From positions 1,736,001 through 1,800,000 of the forward strand of contig NC_134662.1 in NCBI RefSeq assembly GCF_030463565.1: a stretch of 64,000 nucleotides of DNA. The letters run 5' to 3'. Under the pieces are notes generated by a model that had not been told where the DNA came from, searched no databases, and saw nothing but the letters and a program-made list of their open reading frames with translations. The position numbers and the translations under genes are program-made. Source of the DNA: Pelecanus crispus (lineage: Eukaryota > Chordata > Aves > Pelecaniformes > Pelecanidae). How positions within the stretch are numbered: the stretch's first letter is position 1; each line of letters opens with the position of its first letter. Of the stretch, positions 50,401 to 62,160 are shown piece by piece.

Positions 50401-53400
50401 GGCCTCGCCATGCTCTTGCCTCTTCAGCTTTTTGCCCGAAACGCATCCCCTCCTTAGATCAGTTCCAAAGCCGAGATAGCAGCATGGCCTAGCCTACAGA
50501 TAGCTCCAGGGAGTCACTTGCCGGAGGCGGTGTTATCTCCTCATCCCTGCTGCTCCACCCCACTCTTCCCTCCTCCCCCAAACCAAATGCCAGAGCAGAG
50601 CGGAGCTGCTGCACAGCCACAGGAGTCAGCTGGAGATCCGGGGCTCTGGAGGAGATCGTGCTGGAGAAGACGATCTCACACTCCAGAGAGAAAGATGCCA
50701 GCCCTCTCTCCAGCCCTTCTGTACAAAGGATTTAGCAGTACCGCAATGTTCTTCCGTGCTATCAGTACCCTGGAAGAATCAGGGAATCGCAGTATTTGTC
50801 CAACACCCCATAACGGCGATTCTCATACAACTCCAGTTTCACACATTAATTACAGAATGCTTAATTTTCACGCTATCACAGATACTGTTCTGAGAGGCAG
50901 TCTGGCCAGTACAAAGCAGATGGAAAGGGGAAAGCTGCCGCTGCATCTCAGTCTTACTTTGGCTTGGTTGGAACAGTCATAGCGCATCCTCTGTCTGTTC
51001 TTGTTCATTTTATTCATCAACATCTTCCCTGTGCGGAAGTCAAAAGTGCTCAGGTCCATCGAGCTCCCCAGGTAGCGTGCCAGCTGGGGCTTGCTTCGGA
51101 ACTTTTTACCACTTGGGCTGAAAAAACACAGAAAAGAAGCAAGGAGGGAAATTAAAACGCTCTGGACTTCAATACCAGCGCTCGCTGCAACTCAGGAGAG
51201 GCAATTTTTATTTCCTTCATGAAAAACAACGCGTGCTGAACTTCCAAGAATGAAGCTCACATTAAACGCTAAATGGATATTACTGCTTCCATATCAACTC
51301 CTTCTTATGATTGCTGTGGAAGAGACAAATTAAGAGCAGACCATGTTAAAATGTTTTTATACGTAAAGAAGAAGATTCAGACCAGGTATAATTCACACAA
51401 TAACCAACATGGTTGCACAGATGTACTTATCACTTGGTTGTCTCAAATAATAAATGTCCATTTTCAAGCATAATTTCTTCTCCCAGGAGTGTTACGTTTG
51501 ACTAGCACCACAAACGTCTCCTCGGACTCCTTTTTCCTCCCCCTTGAATAGCACATTCAGGTTTGATTACAAGTCTTTGGTAGCATTCTTAACACTTAAC
51601 TTCAGGATTACACAGTAGCAAGGAGAAAGAACAGAAGTTAACTGCTGACAAGCTGCAAAGCAAAGAATTACAAAGCTTAAGTGATGCAAAGAAAAAGGTC
51701 AAAATCTTGGAAAACATTCCATTAATGGCAAAACAGAAGAGAGATTCTTTTCAAACACCTGGTTTCACATGAAAGACTACAGCCTGGCAAGCAGGCACAA
51801 ATTACTCCAACTCCTCGTTGTTGTTGGGTTTGGTTTTTTTAAGTAATATAACATAACCTTTTGCACTACTACAAAAAGCACTGCTAGGTAAGCTCTTTTA
51901 TTTTTTATGCATAAAGCAAAAATAAGCCAATGTGTTGTGACTGCAGCGTAGAACTATACAGACAACAAGCACAAAGTATTCTCCACATTCTCATTTAGCA
52001 TCATAGCAACACCTCTTTATTCCCTTAATTTCTCTCATTTCTAGTTTTCTGCATCTTGCAACTTGCATATTCAATCTTAGTACCCATCTGGTAGAAGCTC
52101 ACTCCACATACATCTATCACACTAAACACTGGTTAGCTGGGTGAAAGGCATTTTAAGACCAAAAATGCCAGTTACCACTCCACCCCTATTCATCCATTTT
52201 CTTCTTTTAAAGAGCGGTTAGTGGTGTCGGAACATTTTTTTTTCAGCCATATTGCATGGAAGAAGGGTGATCTCCTCCCTAGCCTACAAATACCCTCTGC
52301 TCTCAAGGGCCAGGGAAGATTCAGGCCATCTCATTTAGAAGACGTAAGGTCACATCCCAGCGAGACCTCGCTAACAGGCTGCCCGCTGTACCCAGTGGTG
52401 GCTCCTGTCAGTTCAACAACTCAATTCAAAGCAACTTCACAATATCCAAGCGTTGAACTTGAGAGGACTAGAAGCAGTACCTACATAATAGAGGCTCTAT
52501 TTTTTCTACTGAGAAGTGGTATCAATGCAACTTATACCTGCCAGAGACAAATTAATGGCAATGAGGTTCAAATGCTTTCTGCGGACAGTTGGAGCTCTGT
52601 GATCACCTGCCGTTATTCCTGAAGCCAGAAATGCAGGCTACTTGTTGCAAGATTTCTACTTGAAGGCCAAGAATAACTTGAAATAATAAAGTTGTGACAG
52701 GATGAGAGGAAAGAAGTATTATTATTTCAGCAGCACAGACCCTGCTCTACCTCAGTGGTGGTGTTCACACTGGTAAGATACTAACAACCTCTCTAGGGTC
52801 TTCTCAAAGGAAAAAAGCTCCAAGGAAAAAGCCTCTTTTCAACACAATATCTGCTTCCTTGAAGCCTTTATTAGGGGAAAGGCCTGAAAAAATAGCATAA
52901 CCATAAAATGTCTGGTATGGGACAGTGGCAAACCAATTAGCTCAAGTTAGACTGCATATGCAAAAAAACAGATTAAAAAAACCAGAAAGTACCAAACTGT
53001 TAAAAACTCTCCAAAAACTGAGAGACAAGGTTAATATGAATTATACTAAAACTGAAATCTGAAGAAGCCTCTCAAAGGATTTACGACTGAAAGGCTGTGG
53101 TCATCCCACACACAGCACCTGCTTCAGAAGCTCCTGGCCCCAACTGCTCCCGAGCTGCTTATCCTGCCTCGTATCTACTCCCCGCACCACCACTGCTCAA
53201 GCACCAAAGCATTCATGCAAATGCACAGTTAACCAGATGGGGAAAAATAATCCATCTTTAGAGGGTAGGGAGAAGAGAAGGAAACACACCTCAGCTGGAC
53301 CAGTTTGCTACGGAGCCGCACAAACACTTAGGCCAGAAAATGACATAGAGAGTTGGAATAAGCAGACAGGAACAGAGCCTGGGTCCAGACTCAAATTTGA

Positions 53401-56400
53401 AACCACTTTTTAAAAATACAAAGGGAGTTATATGCTTCAATCCAGAAAAAGGAATAACCAACTCCAGCAGCTTTTAGGCCAGAGCCATCGCTGCCTTCAG
53501 TGAAGCCAAGAAGAGAAACTCCTACTGTATGAAGAATATGACACTGCTTCCTCTTCCAAGATCCACAGCTCCAATTTACAGTTTAGTATCTCAGTAATTT
53601 TAAAAATAACACATTACAGTGAATTGCGCACTGCACAATTGCGCAGCGCAACTTCCACAACACAGCCAGATACATTCAGAGACAGTATTTTAAATGCAAC
53701 ACAGCCCTTCAGCTTTTTTGTGTAGTATGTGTTCTAGTAATTTTGCAAAGAATCTGAAAAGCTGCTCAAAGTCCACATATGTCTAAAAAAAAAAAAACCC
53801 ACCTGAAATGACTCAGAGTCCTGTCTCTTCCTGGGGAAGCTTGGCCCAAAGGAAAAGCACTGAAATGTTCAGAAGAAAAACTTTTATTCTGATTATGTCT
53901 TGAAAAAGGCAATACTGTACCAAGCTTCTCTGGAACAATGGCAGACCGGGGAACGAAGCTACAACTCAAAGCTGACGGCAAACTTGCTCAGTAAACACGA
54001 ACAGAAGGGAAGTGGCTGGTGTGCTCTGGAGCTCCTGGGGTCCGCCTGGCAGGAGCATGCCTGGTAGGACACAGCCACTGAGGGCACCTACAGACCAGGA
54101 CGGGGAGAAAGGCAGCCGAAAACCCACGCCACTTCAGCAGCGGGATTGCTCGCTGCATGTCACAACGCACAGAAACAGTAAACCAGCATTTGTGAATTCT
54201 GAACGTTGTTAAAATGCTCGTGTGCCCTTTAAATGTCACAAAATTTTATCTCCTTCTACTCCAAAGCAAACACTTTGCTCTGCACTCCTGGTTTTGATAT
54301 ACAAAGACTTTGAAGAGACCCGGAAGAGAGACATCTTGGTGCAAAGCTGCAAAAACCAACCTCTCCTAAATCATACTGCAGGCACTGATACTGCGAGCAC
54401 GCTGCACTTGGCTGCTGAATTAAGGTCTTTCACACTTCACCGTGTTACGAAAAAGCAAGGCAACTACAAAGTTGCAAACGATTTTACATGCTCGTCCATC
54501 AAAAGGTCCAGCACATTATCCCCTTGCCCTGCCTGCCTCAGCACTAACAAAACGAACCCGAAGAGGACCGAGGGGTGGCATGACCAAACCCAAGCCACCC
54601 TCATTTATTATTCTCAGACTTTTTGGGCGCGGATTAAGCTGAATGCGTGGCAGCCTATTGAAGGGCCAGGGGCTGCCAGGTGCCCGCTGCTCTCCATGTG
54701 CAGCTCACCCTTTGTTTCCTGCCTTATATTCTTGAGGAGAGACCGACTGCAAGCCCAGGCCCTCTCCCCTCCTCCCTCATTACACAAGTCTCCTCCCCTC
54801 CGCTCTCCCCATTTAGCCTACGCAGGATCTGCACAACTTGGAAAGCAAGGGACAAAAGACAAAAAAAAAAAAAAACAAACCTGAACAAACCCAGGCGTCT
54901 CCTGCCTTTTAAAGAAATGGAGGCAGGAAGAAGCTAGGTAAAAAGGGTGATCAATAGCATATGCCCAAAGCCTCATTTCCTCGGTGGGGGGTGATGGGTA
55001 TAATGCAAAATGTTTTTCCTTCTCCGTTTCAATCGTGCTCCCTCCTGCGTGGAGCTGGGGAGTCAGAGCCCACCCCAGCCTCCCTCGGCTGCACTTCTCC
55101 CCCCAGCCCTGCTCCAGGCCCTTCGGGTGCCGTACAGCCCCGACACTGCTTCCTAGGGAGAGACGCGCGCCCTGGGACACCTCGCACGCTGCCGCCGTCA
55201 GCCCCCCCCTCTCGCAGCACCTTCACGTTATCCCTGGCTGCAGCATCTGCACCAAGTCCTGCCTCAGCCGTCCCACACTCCGACAACTCGGTTATCCCGG
55301 GACAGGCTAGCACGGACATACTTGCTGCTCTCACCAGCGCACATAAAAAGCACCGGTGTGAACAAGCAAGAGCCCTCCAGCTGCTGTAACCCACCTCACA
55401 TCTTCACACATCCGCGCAGCAGCATCTCCCCATCCCTCCACGAACGGGTGCCCTCAGCTCTGCACGGAGCAGCCTCGGGGGATCGAGCTGTCCCTTGCCA
55501 CCGCAGCCGTCCCACGCAATATTTATGTGCGCACGGAGGCCCCGCACCACTGCCAGCAGCAGCAGCGTGTCAGGGATGCTCCCTGCCCCGCAGGGCAACG
55601 GGGTTGTCTTTGTTCAGTAACTCGGGCTCTGACCACAAAAAAAAAAAAAAAAAAAAGAAAAAGACCCACCACATCACCAAAAAAACCCCCAAAAAACCAA
55701 CTTTGATACACACAATACACGCAAAACGTCTCAGATTTCCAGAAGCACCCCACCCCTCAACAAGAACCCAAGCGGCAGTCCCGCGACGCAGGAATGAGCC
55801 CAGTATGACCAGTCATTTTTATAGGGCTCATCTCAAGCATCACGAGAGCTTCCCTGAGGGAGCTGCGACTAAAACAGAACAATCAAGAAAGAGCAAAGTA
55901 CCGTCTCAGTAAAAGCATTCTCCTCCACAATTTTTTTGGGAAAAAAAGGAGTATACAGACCAAAACATACTTGGGGGGGGGGGGGTTATGTAAAAAGATT
56001 TTCTTCAACTTTTTACATAGGTGCTGCACAGGTAAGAAATTCACCACAAAACAAGCTTCACCCAAGAGATCTGTTAAGTTTGCTAGAACAGCAACGTCAA
56101 CAACTCCTCGAGGCAGAGACGAGCAGCGACCCCAAACTTCTCAGACGCTTGGTCATCAAACCTTCAGCAGAAAAACGCTACAAAGAAAAAGCCACACAAA
56201 GCAGCACTAAATTCTCCTTCCCCGAGGTGAGAACACTGAGTTTGGAGAGAGCCTTTGCAGCCAAAACTCTCTCAAAGACAACCTACCGCTTTCACAAAAT
56301 CCCTGATACGCTTCCCTTCCTGAAATCCTGCATCCCTGCCCCTTTCCTGCTCGCTCTGAGTTTGCCCCCCAAGCCCCACCACATCAGCCAGGCACCCGCG

Positions 56401-58106
56401 TGGGCTTCCCAACTCTTAAGCCACGGGCAGACGGCAGAATGCACTCCAGTTAAAAAGTTTCTGCACAATCAACAGCTGGTAAGCGCGAGGTTATAGGAGT
56501 GTTTCTAAAAACCTGCCCTTACACCTTGAGAAGGGTTCGATTTCCAGCCAGCAACCGGCTTGCACAGACTCACATCTCACGGGCTGAACATACACGGCAC
56601 AACCCATTTGTCCTGTTGCCCAAAGCAGAACTCATATTCGACAGAAACCTTCCCGCAGAAAGCACGTGCTGCCAGTGCTTAGAGTTACAAAAAGAAACCT
56701 CCCAACAGAAAGCGCAGTAGCCCTAAACAGCGGTTCAGAAAGGCAGTAACTGCCGCCCCGCCGCTGAGCGCCTCGGCTCAGCGTTAATTCTCGAGGCTGG
56801 TGATTGCACACGAGAGCACTCGTTTCCAAACCACGCATGCAATTTTCCACAAACACTTACTCCATCTGTACATTCGGCATAGCCGGACAAAAATATCATC
56901 CAGGTAAACAACAGGTAGAAATAGCAGAGGTATTAATAAATTGCCACACGGGTATTTTCCACTCTGAGGTAATGCAAAACGCAACAGCAACCAAAAATTA
57001 GTGCAGCAGGGCCCTATTATACCTTTGATCTCTGTCCAAATTGATATAAAGGGAAAATCCATTGTGACTTGGGAATAAAAACATGCTACTTATCCTCTCT
57101 CGCCCTCTTTCTCAAGTTCAGCTCCGAGACCGCAACTTTACAAATAATTTATTGGAAAAACGGGGATCTTTGAAGCTTTCGGCTGCACCTCCTCTAGCTG
57201 CTGCCGGTGATCTCTTCTTCTCCCTGCAGACTCCAAGCTGCAGCGGCGGAGCCGGCACTTCCAGCCTCCCGCTCTCAAGGATGGCATTCGCTGGTTCACT
57301 CGCTACCCGGCACGGCACGCTTTTCTCAGAACCGTAATCCGATTTAAAAAAAATGAAATCCAACGCGTGCAGAAGCCGATCGCGTACGTTTTGCCGACTA
57401 GAAGGGCCAGATGAGGACACCTGGATAACTCCCGCTACGCTCTTCCAGCTCCCGATGGATCTAAGTTTCACACATCAGCTGGCGGGTGCACCGGGGCTGC
57501 CCGGTACGGGCGCAGGAAGGATCCATATGGCCCACCTAGGGCCATATGAGGCATCCGCCGGTATTAATAGAAATCCCTGGGGCAGAGCGAGCCGCTCCCC
57601 AGCCATGCGCTTCCCCCAGGAGCAGCACCCACAGGATAACGCGCCCCCAGCCCTGCCCCGCGCTCCCACCCACAGCAGCAGCCAACGCTCCCCTCCTCGC
57701 CCGACCCCGCATTCCCCAATGCGCACAAAAAGCGGCGGACGGAGCCCCCCAAGGCGGGCAACCACTCTCCCCGACGCCCTGGCCACTTCACAAACGCCTT
57801 ATTTACTCGACATTAAGCCAAGATAACTGTATTTGCCAGGCGTCAGCCGCCCCGCGGGGACGAGCGGGGTACGAAGGGCCGCGGCCCCGCTCCACGGCGC
57901 CCAGCACCGCTCGGCCGGGCGCTGACAGCGCGGCGGGGCCCCCGCGCCCCCCGCAGCCCCCGCCCCCGGTCCACCTGTGGCCACCGACGGGCCCGGCCCG
58001 GCCCGCCCCCGGCGCCCCGCCGCGAGGGAGCGCGGCCCCAGCCCCCCCCGGGCCCGGGGCAGAGGCGCCGCGGCCCGGCCGAGCGCTCCCACCTCTTCCG
58101 CTCCAT
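44242..58106 (-). CDS. MBD3: MBD3, methyl-CpG-binding-domain protein of NuRD (short-form architecture)
   Basis: MBD3 is a core scaffold of the NuRD chromatin remodelling and deacetylase complex. Six coding exons give 774 bases, or 257 residues: 58093-58106, 50958-51117, 49077-49214, 46340-46430, 45684-45861, 44242-44434. All phases agree. The product runs MERK then SPSGKKFRSKPQLARYLG, so the first half of the MBD fold is absent, exactly as in the mammalian MBD3b splice form (about 259 residues). The rest is nearly identical to mammalian MBD3: the NuRD-binding intrinsically disordered region, the C-terminal coiled coil that pairs with GATAD2 proteins, and an acidic Glu tail ending MENV. A separate exon for the missing part may lie unseen in intron 1. 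Confidence 0.94.
45684..45861 (-). CDS. MBD3: MBD3 exon 5
   Basis: This encodes GVGPGCTDETLLSAIAS through FMVTDEDI. It is conserved with mammalian MBD3, including HTSTMPITGQLSAAVEKN. The donor is GTATTA, in phase 2. Confidence 0.97.
46340..46430 (-). CDS. MBD3: MBD3 exon 4
   Basis: This encodes LFWEKKLSGLNAFDIAEEL through KGLQ plus one base. It follows a TGATGTCAG acceptor and has a GTAATC donor. The residues match mammalian MBD3 (Asn-Ala-Phe), not the Ser-Ala-Ser of MBD2, which supports the paralogue call. Confidence 0.97.
47929..47945 (+). repeat. Poly(C) run
   Basis: Seventeen C in a row after an A-rich tract in MBD3 intron 3. The exact length is likely to be unreliable in any assembly. 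Confidence 0.9.
49077..49214 (-). CDS. MBD3: MBD3 exon 3
   Basis: The 46 codons GKPDLNTALPVRQTASIF through KAVDQPRQ are the disordered NuRD-recruiting segment shared by MBD2 and MBD3. Both splice signals are canonical and both borders are in phase 0. Confidence 0.97.
50958..51117 (-). CDS. MBD3: MBD3 exon 2
   Basis: The acceptor TTTTTTCAG precedes CCCAAGTGG. The exon encodes PSGKKFRSKPQLARYLG, then SMDLSTFDFRTGKML and NQAK, the C-terminal half of the MBD and the linker. The donor is GTAAGA. It is highly conserved with mammals (MNKNRQRMRYDCSNQ against MSKSRQRVRYDSSNQ). Confidence 0.96.
51118..58092 (-). other. MBD3: MBD3 intron 1 (7 kb)
   Basis: A long intron, AT-rich at its far end and GC-rich toward exon 1. 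I looked for an exon encoding the missing MBD half (family signature G-W-x-x-E-E-V, then R-K/R-S-G-L-S-A-G, then V-F/Y-Y) and found none by eye. It contains an A-rich tract at 55638-55680 and a 13-G run at 55973-55985. Confidence 0.6.
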
Positions 58107-58795
58107 GGCGGCCCGGCCCGGCCCGCGGCCGCTCCCTCCTGGCTCCGGCCGCCGCCGCCTCCCGCCGGCTCTTCCCGGCGCCGCGCTCTCCTCCCGCCGG
58201 CGGCTGTTCCGCGCTCCGCCCGCTCCCGCCGCCCCCCGCCGAACCGCGGCTCGCCCCGCTCCCGCCCGCCGCCCCCCCCCCCGAGCGCGGCCTCCGCCGC
58301 CGCGGGCGCCCGCCGGGCCCTGGCGCCGCTCCGCGCTCCGCCGCGGCCCTCCCGCCTCCTCCGCTCCGCGCCGCTCCGCCCGCCCCCGCCGTTCCGCGCC
58401 CGCCCCTTCCCACCGCGCCGCCTCCCGCCGCCGCCGGATCCCTCCGCCCGCGCGCGCCGCGCGGATATAGTCCCTCCCCGCCGCCCCGCTCGGCGGGAAG
58501 CCGCCCGGCCCCCCCCCCCCCCCCCCCCCGCCGCCCCGCTCCCCTGCGGGCCCTCCCGGCCCGGCCTTACCCCAGCGCCGGGCGCCGCGGCCCCCCCCCG
58601 CTGTCCCGGCAGCGCCGCTTTGGGCATCCTCCCCCGCGGCCGCCCCGGCCGGACTGGCGGCCCGGCCCCGCGCCCCCCGCTCGCGCCCCCTGCAGCCCCG
58701 GCCCCGCGCGGCACCCCCCACCCCCACCCCCCCCCGGGACCCGGGCCCGGCACCGGCGCTGGAGGCGGCCCCGCCGGGACGCGGAGCACGGCCGG
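57550..58795. promoter_or_regulatory. MBD3: CpG island promoter of MBD3
   Basis: An extremely GC- and CpG-rich block surrounds exon 1, with no TATA box. A 21-base C run at 58509-58529 is G-rich on the transcribed template's opposite strand and could form a quadruplex about 400 bases upstream of the ATG. The transcription start is not defined. Confidence 0.7.
58093..58106 (-). CDS. MBD3: MBD3 exon 1 (MERK)
   Basis: The 14 bases from ATG to AG precede a GTGGGA donor. In mammals the long form reads on through this donor as W-E-C-P-A-L. Here the following bases read WERSAGPRRLC and do not encode the MBD helix-strand region, so only the spliced short form is supported. The join to exon 2 is in phase 2 and makes Ser5. 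Confidence 0.8.
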
Positions 58796-58797
58796 GG

Positions 58798-59900
58798 GTG
58801 CCGGGCACGGCCCCACGCAGCGGGCACGGGCAGAGGCGGCCCCACGGAGCGGGCACGGGCAGAGGTGGCCCCACGGAGCGGGCACGGCCCCACGGAGCGG
58901 GCACGGGCAGAGGTGGCCCCACGGAGCGGGCACGGCCCCACGGAGCGGGCACAGCCCCACGCACCGGGCATGGCCCCACGCAGCAGGCACGGGCAGAGGC
59001 GGCCCCACGGAGCGGGCACGGGCAGAGGTGGCCCCACGGAGCGGGCACGGGCAGAGGTGGCCCCACGGGCAGTGGGCACGGCCCCACGGGCACAGGCGGC
59101 CCCACGGAGCGGGCACGGCCCCACGGGCAGTGGGCACGGCCCCACGGGCACAGGCGGCCCCACGGAGCGGGCACGGCCCCACGGGCAGAGGCGGCCCCAC
59201 GCAGTGGGCACAGACCCATGGGCAGAGGTTGCCCCGCGCAGTGGGCACAGCCCCATGGGCAGAAGTAGCCCCACGCAGTGGGCACAGCCCCACGGGCACA
59301 GGCGGCCCACGGGGAGAGGTGGCCCCACACAGTGGGCACGGCCCCACGGGCAGAGGTTGCCCCGCGCACTGGGCACAGCCCCACGGGCAGAGGTTGCCCC
59401 GCGCAGTGGGCACAGCCCCACGGGCAGAGGTGGCCCCACGGGCAGAGGTAGCCCCACGGGCAGAGGTGGCCCCACGCAGCGGGCACGGCCCCACGGGCAG
59501 AAGTGTCCCCACGCAGCGGGCACGGCCCCACGGGCAGAGGTGGCCCCACGCAGCGGGCACGGCCCCACGGGCAGAGGTGGCCCCACGCAGCGGGCACGGC
59601 CCCACGGGCAGAGGTGGCCCCACGCAGCGGGCACGGCCCCACGGGCAGAGGTTGCCCCGCGCAGTGGGCACAGCCCCACGGGCAGAGGTGGCCCCACGGG
59701 CAGAGGTGGCCCCACGGGCAGAGGTGGCCCCACGGGCAGAGGTGGCCCCATGCAGCGGGCACGGCCCCACGGGCAGAAGTGTCCCCACGCAGCGGGCACG
59801 GCCCCACGGGCAGAGGTGGCCCCACGCAGCGGGCACGGCCCCACGGGCAGAGGTGGCCCCACGCAGCGGGCACGGCCCCACGGGCAGCAGGCACGGCCCC
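58798..59900. repeat. Minisatellite, 37-bp dimeric unit, about 30 copies
   Basis: The unit is two related halves: GGCCCCACGCAGCGGGCAC (19) and GGCCCCACGGGCAGAGGT (18). Near MBD3 (58.8-59.2 kb) the units are irregular, with GGAGC variants and missing halves. From 59460 to 59900 they are almost uniform. A rare AAGTGTCCCC variant occurs at 59501 and 59777, which reveals a 276-bp higher-order duplication. No unit holds a stop on either strand, which creates spurious ORFs of more than 700 codons on both. The array begins about 690 bases upstream of the MBD3 ATG. Confidence 0.97.
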
Positions 59901-59995
59901 TGTGCCGATGTCGCCTCCCGCGGCGCCCGAGCCCCCGCATGGGAGAGCCGGTCTGTTCTGCAACACGGGCCCCCCTCGGAGGGGCTTTTTCCGAG

Positions 59996-60062
59996 ATCAC
60001 CGAATCGTTGAGGTTGGAAAAGACCTGTACGATCATCCAGGCCAACCATCAACCCAACGTGC
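59996..60062 (-). mobile_element. Short CR1 LINE tail
   Basis: A 67-base match to the reverse complement of the CR1 3' end (ATCACCGAATCGTTGAGG, then GGAAAAGACC, ATCATCCAG and CAACCATCAACCCAAC). It is diverged from the copy at 26284 but of the same type, and it sits about 95 bases from the end of the 37-bp array. Confidence 0.85.
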
Positions 60063-61769
60063 TTTTCCTGGGTTCATTCCGCACGTTCAGGGGCACCGCG
60101 CTGCGGAGCGCCCGTACCCCTTCTCCTGGGACAATGTCCAAAAAGAGATCCATACGGAAAAAAAAAAAAACAAACCAACCACCAAACCCCACACCCAACA
60201 AACCAACAAGGAGGAGGAAAATCTGCTCTGGAGGAGATGGTGTGAAGATAAAGCAGGCAAAGTCTTTCAGGAAAAAGTGTAAACCACAGCCTGTTACAGA
60301 TGGCCAAACCATCCCCCGCAGCGCGCCGGGAGAGGCGGCTGCCTCCCGCTGCTGGCTGACACCTACCTGGACACCCCAGCTTTGAGAGGGTACGACCCAG
60401 CCCCCTGTTTTAGCAGCTGGCTGTGCCTCGCCATTACAGTAGCCACGTGCTGGAAAACGCTAAGCAGCCTGCCTTCCAAAGCAAGCCAGAGTAATTAATT
60501 TTCCTTCAACGAACAAATGACACGCTAGGTTTTTGTTAAGAATCCTGCACGGACCAGCAGTCCTGAAGCAATCACCGTCAGACTTCAAAACAGCAGCGTC
60601 CGCAGGAGCGCACCCGGGTCGTGCACCCGGATCCGGCCACGACGGCAGGGCTCGCCGCTCTCCCGGCCACAGACGCGAGCGCGGCTCCGGCCACCGCTCA
60701 GCTCTTCTGACGCTGATTTCGTCTGTTTGAACCTCCAGCGCTTCCTCCAGCCCACATCTGTGCAACAAGCTGTCGGTAGTTTTACTTACTTACTTTTTTT
60801 TTTTTAAAAAACAGGGCTCACTCATTTGTTTCAAACTCCCTTATTTGGAAAGCAGCAGGGAGCACAAGGAAGGATGCAAGCCGCGTGTCGCGGGCGAGAG
60901 GAAACCCAGAGTCCCCCGCGCACGGGGTGCAAGTTGTCCAGACTTGGGGTAGAAATTGAAAACAACTTCAGAGAGCTGGGTGAGTCTGTAGGTGCTGGGT
61001 TGCATTTGCTTCGTATAGAAATATTTTTACGATACATGACGGTGGGGATTTTGTCTTTAATTTAATCAATATGGAGCCTTCTGTTGCCCTGAAGGCATTC
61101 CACCTCTCTAGGGACTGGTTTGGGGTTTGTTGGCTTGTGTTTAACGTTGTCTCCTTCTGGACTCACACTTACGAAATACCTTGCTCTGCTATCACTGTTA
61201 TTTCCTGCAATCTTGAACGCACAGATCAGAAAAGTTCTAATAGCCAGTATTGATCAAACCCACATTATTTTTCATAAATGCAGCTCCCCTTTGTTAAAAA
61301 AAAAAAAAAACAAAACAAACCCTAGTCACAACCCAGCCAAACTCATACTATTCTAACCAAAAACTTGTACTGAAACACAGCTTCTTGATTAAAAATGAAG
61401 TGTACAAAGGGAAACTGAGGCACAGAGTGATGCGGTTGGCTCTCATTTAGCACAGCAAATGGGAACACTGGGAGCAGAACTCAGTAAGGGTGAGACGCTG
61501 CCCACCTGAAAGCGGAGTCCTGACCCCCGCACGCCACGAGGTAACCCACTCTGTCCCGCTGGTACCTACACCTGGGAGCAAAAGCTGGCAGAGTCCTGCC
61601 CGTATCTCATCCCTCTGCTCCAAAACACCAGCGATCCTCAGCACCAGGGATGGAAACCCCATACCCCCTCTTTCACACTAATTCCTTCATTGTTTCCTCT
61701 TTCTCCGATTAAAAATCAAAGCCACGAAGAGGAGCGAACCTTTCACTAAGAAATGAGATTGTGCAAGAC

Positions 61770-62160
61770 ACGCCGTCCACATTTGGACGCTGCGTTTTGA
61801 GAAGGACATGGAGTGACTGGAAGCAAGCCAAGAGGAGAGCAATGAAAATCATCAGCTGTCTACAAAATGACCTGTGAGGGACGAGGAAAGAACCAGGGCT
61901 GTTAGTCTCAAGATAACAGGTGAGATCTCATCATAGCCTTGAAATATGTAAAAGGGAAAGAATTACTGGGCTTGTATTGCAGGACGGGAGAGAACTTCCT
62001 TTTTCTAAAGATGTAAACTGAGAAGTTAAGCACAGAAACAGACCACGCAGAGGACTCTAATCTCCCTCAATGGCATTTTTTAAGAATAAACTGGAAAAGC
62101 TGGGGATCGGATCCTGCTGTGGGGTGGGACGGAGAAGGTGACCTCTTAAACGTCCACTGA
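61770..62160 (+). mobile_element. Old CR1/L3-like LINE fragment
   Basis: The order of words (AGAGGAGAGCAATGAAAATCA, then TGACCTGTGAGG, AAATATGTAAAAGG, CTGGAAAAGCTGGGG) follows the 3' region shared by CR1 and L3 elements. Identity is low and there are indels, so it is an ancient copy. Both ends are uncertain. Confidence 0.5.

Larger units (their letters stand above)
44435..50957 (-). other. MBD3: MBD3 introns 2-5
   Basis: The four introns (49215-50957, 46431-49076, 45862-46339 and 44435-45683) are AT-rich. They hold a 17-C run at 47929-47945 preceded by an A tract, and an AT-rich microsatellite-like stretch at 47440-47512. No transposon or nested gene was recognised. Confidence 0.7.

Noticed and set aside
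52221-52622. 133-residue plus-strand ORF in MBD3 intron 1
   Set aside because: There is no domain, the start is in a poor context and no splice partner was found. An ORF of this length is expected occasionally by chance.
56520-56545. A GGTTCGATTTCC word resembling a tRNA B box
   Set aside because: No A box at the proper distance and no cloverleaf pairing could be drawn around it.
57546-60052. ORFs of 700-820 residues on both strands over the MBD3 CpG island and 37-bp array
   Set aside because: Extreme GC content and stop-free repeat units explain them. The only supported coding part is the 14-base MBD3 exon 1.
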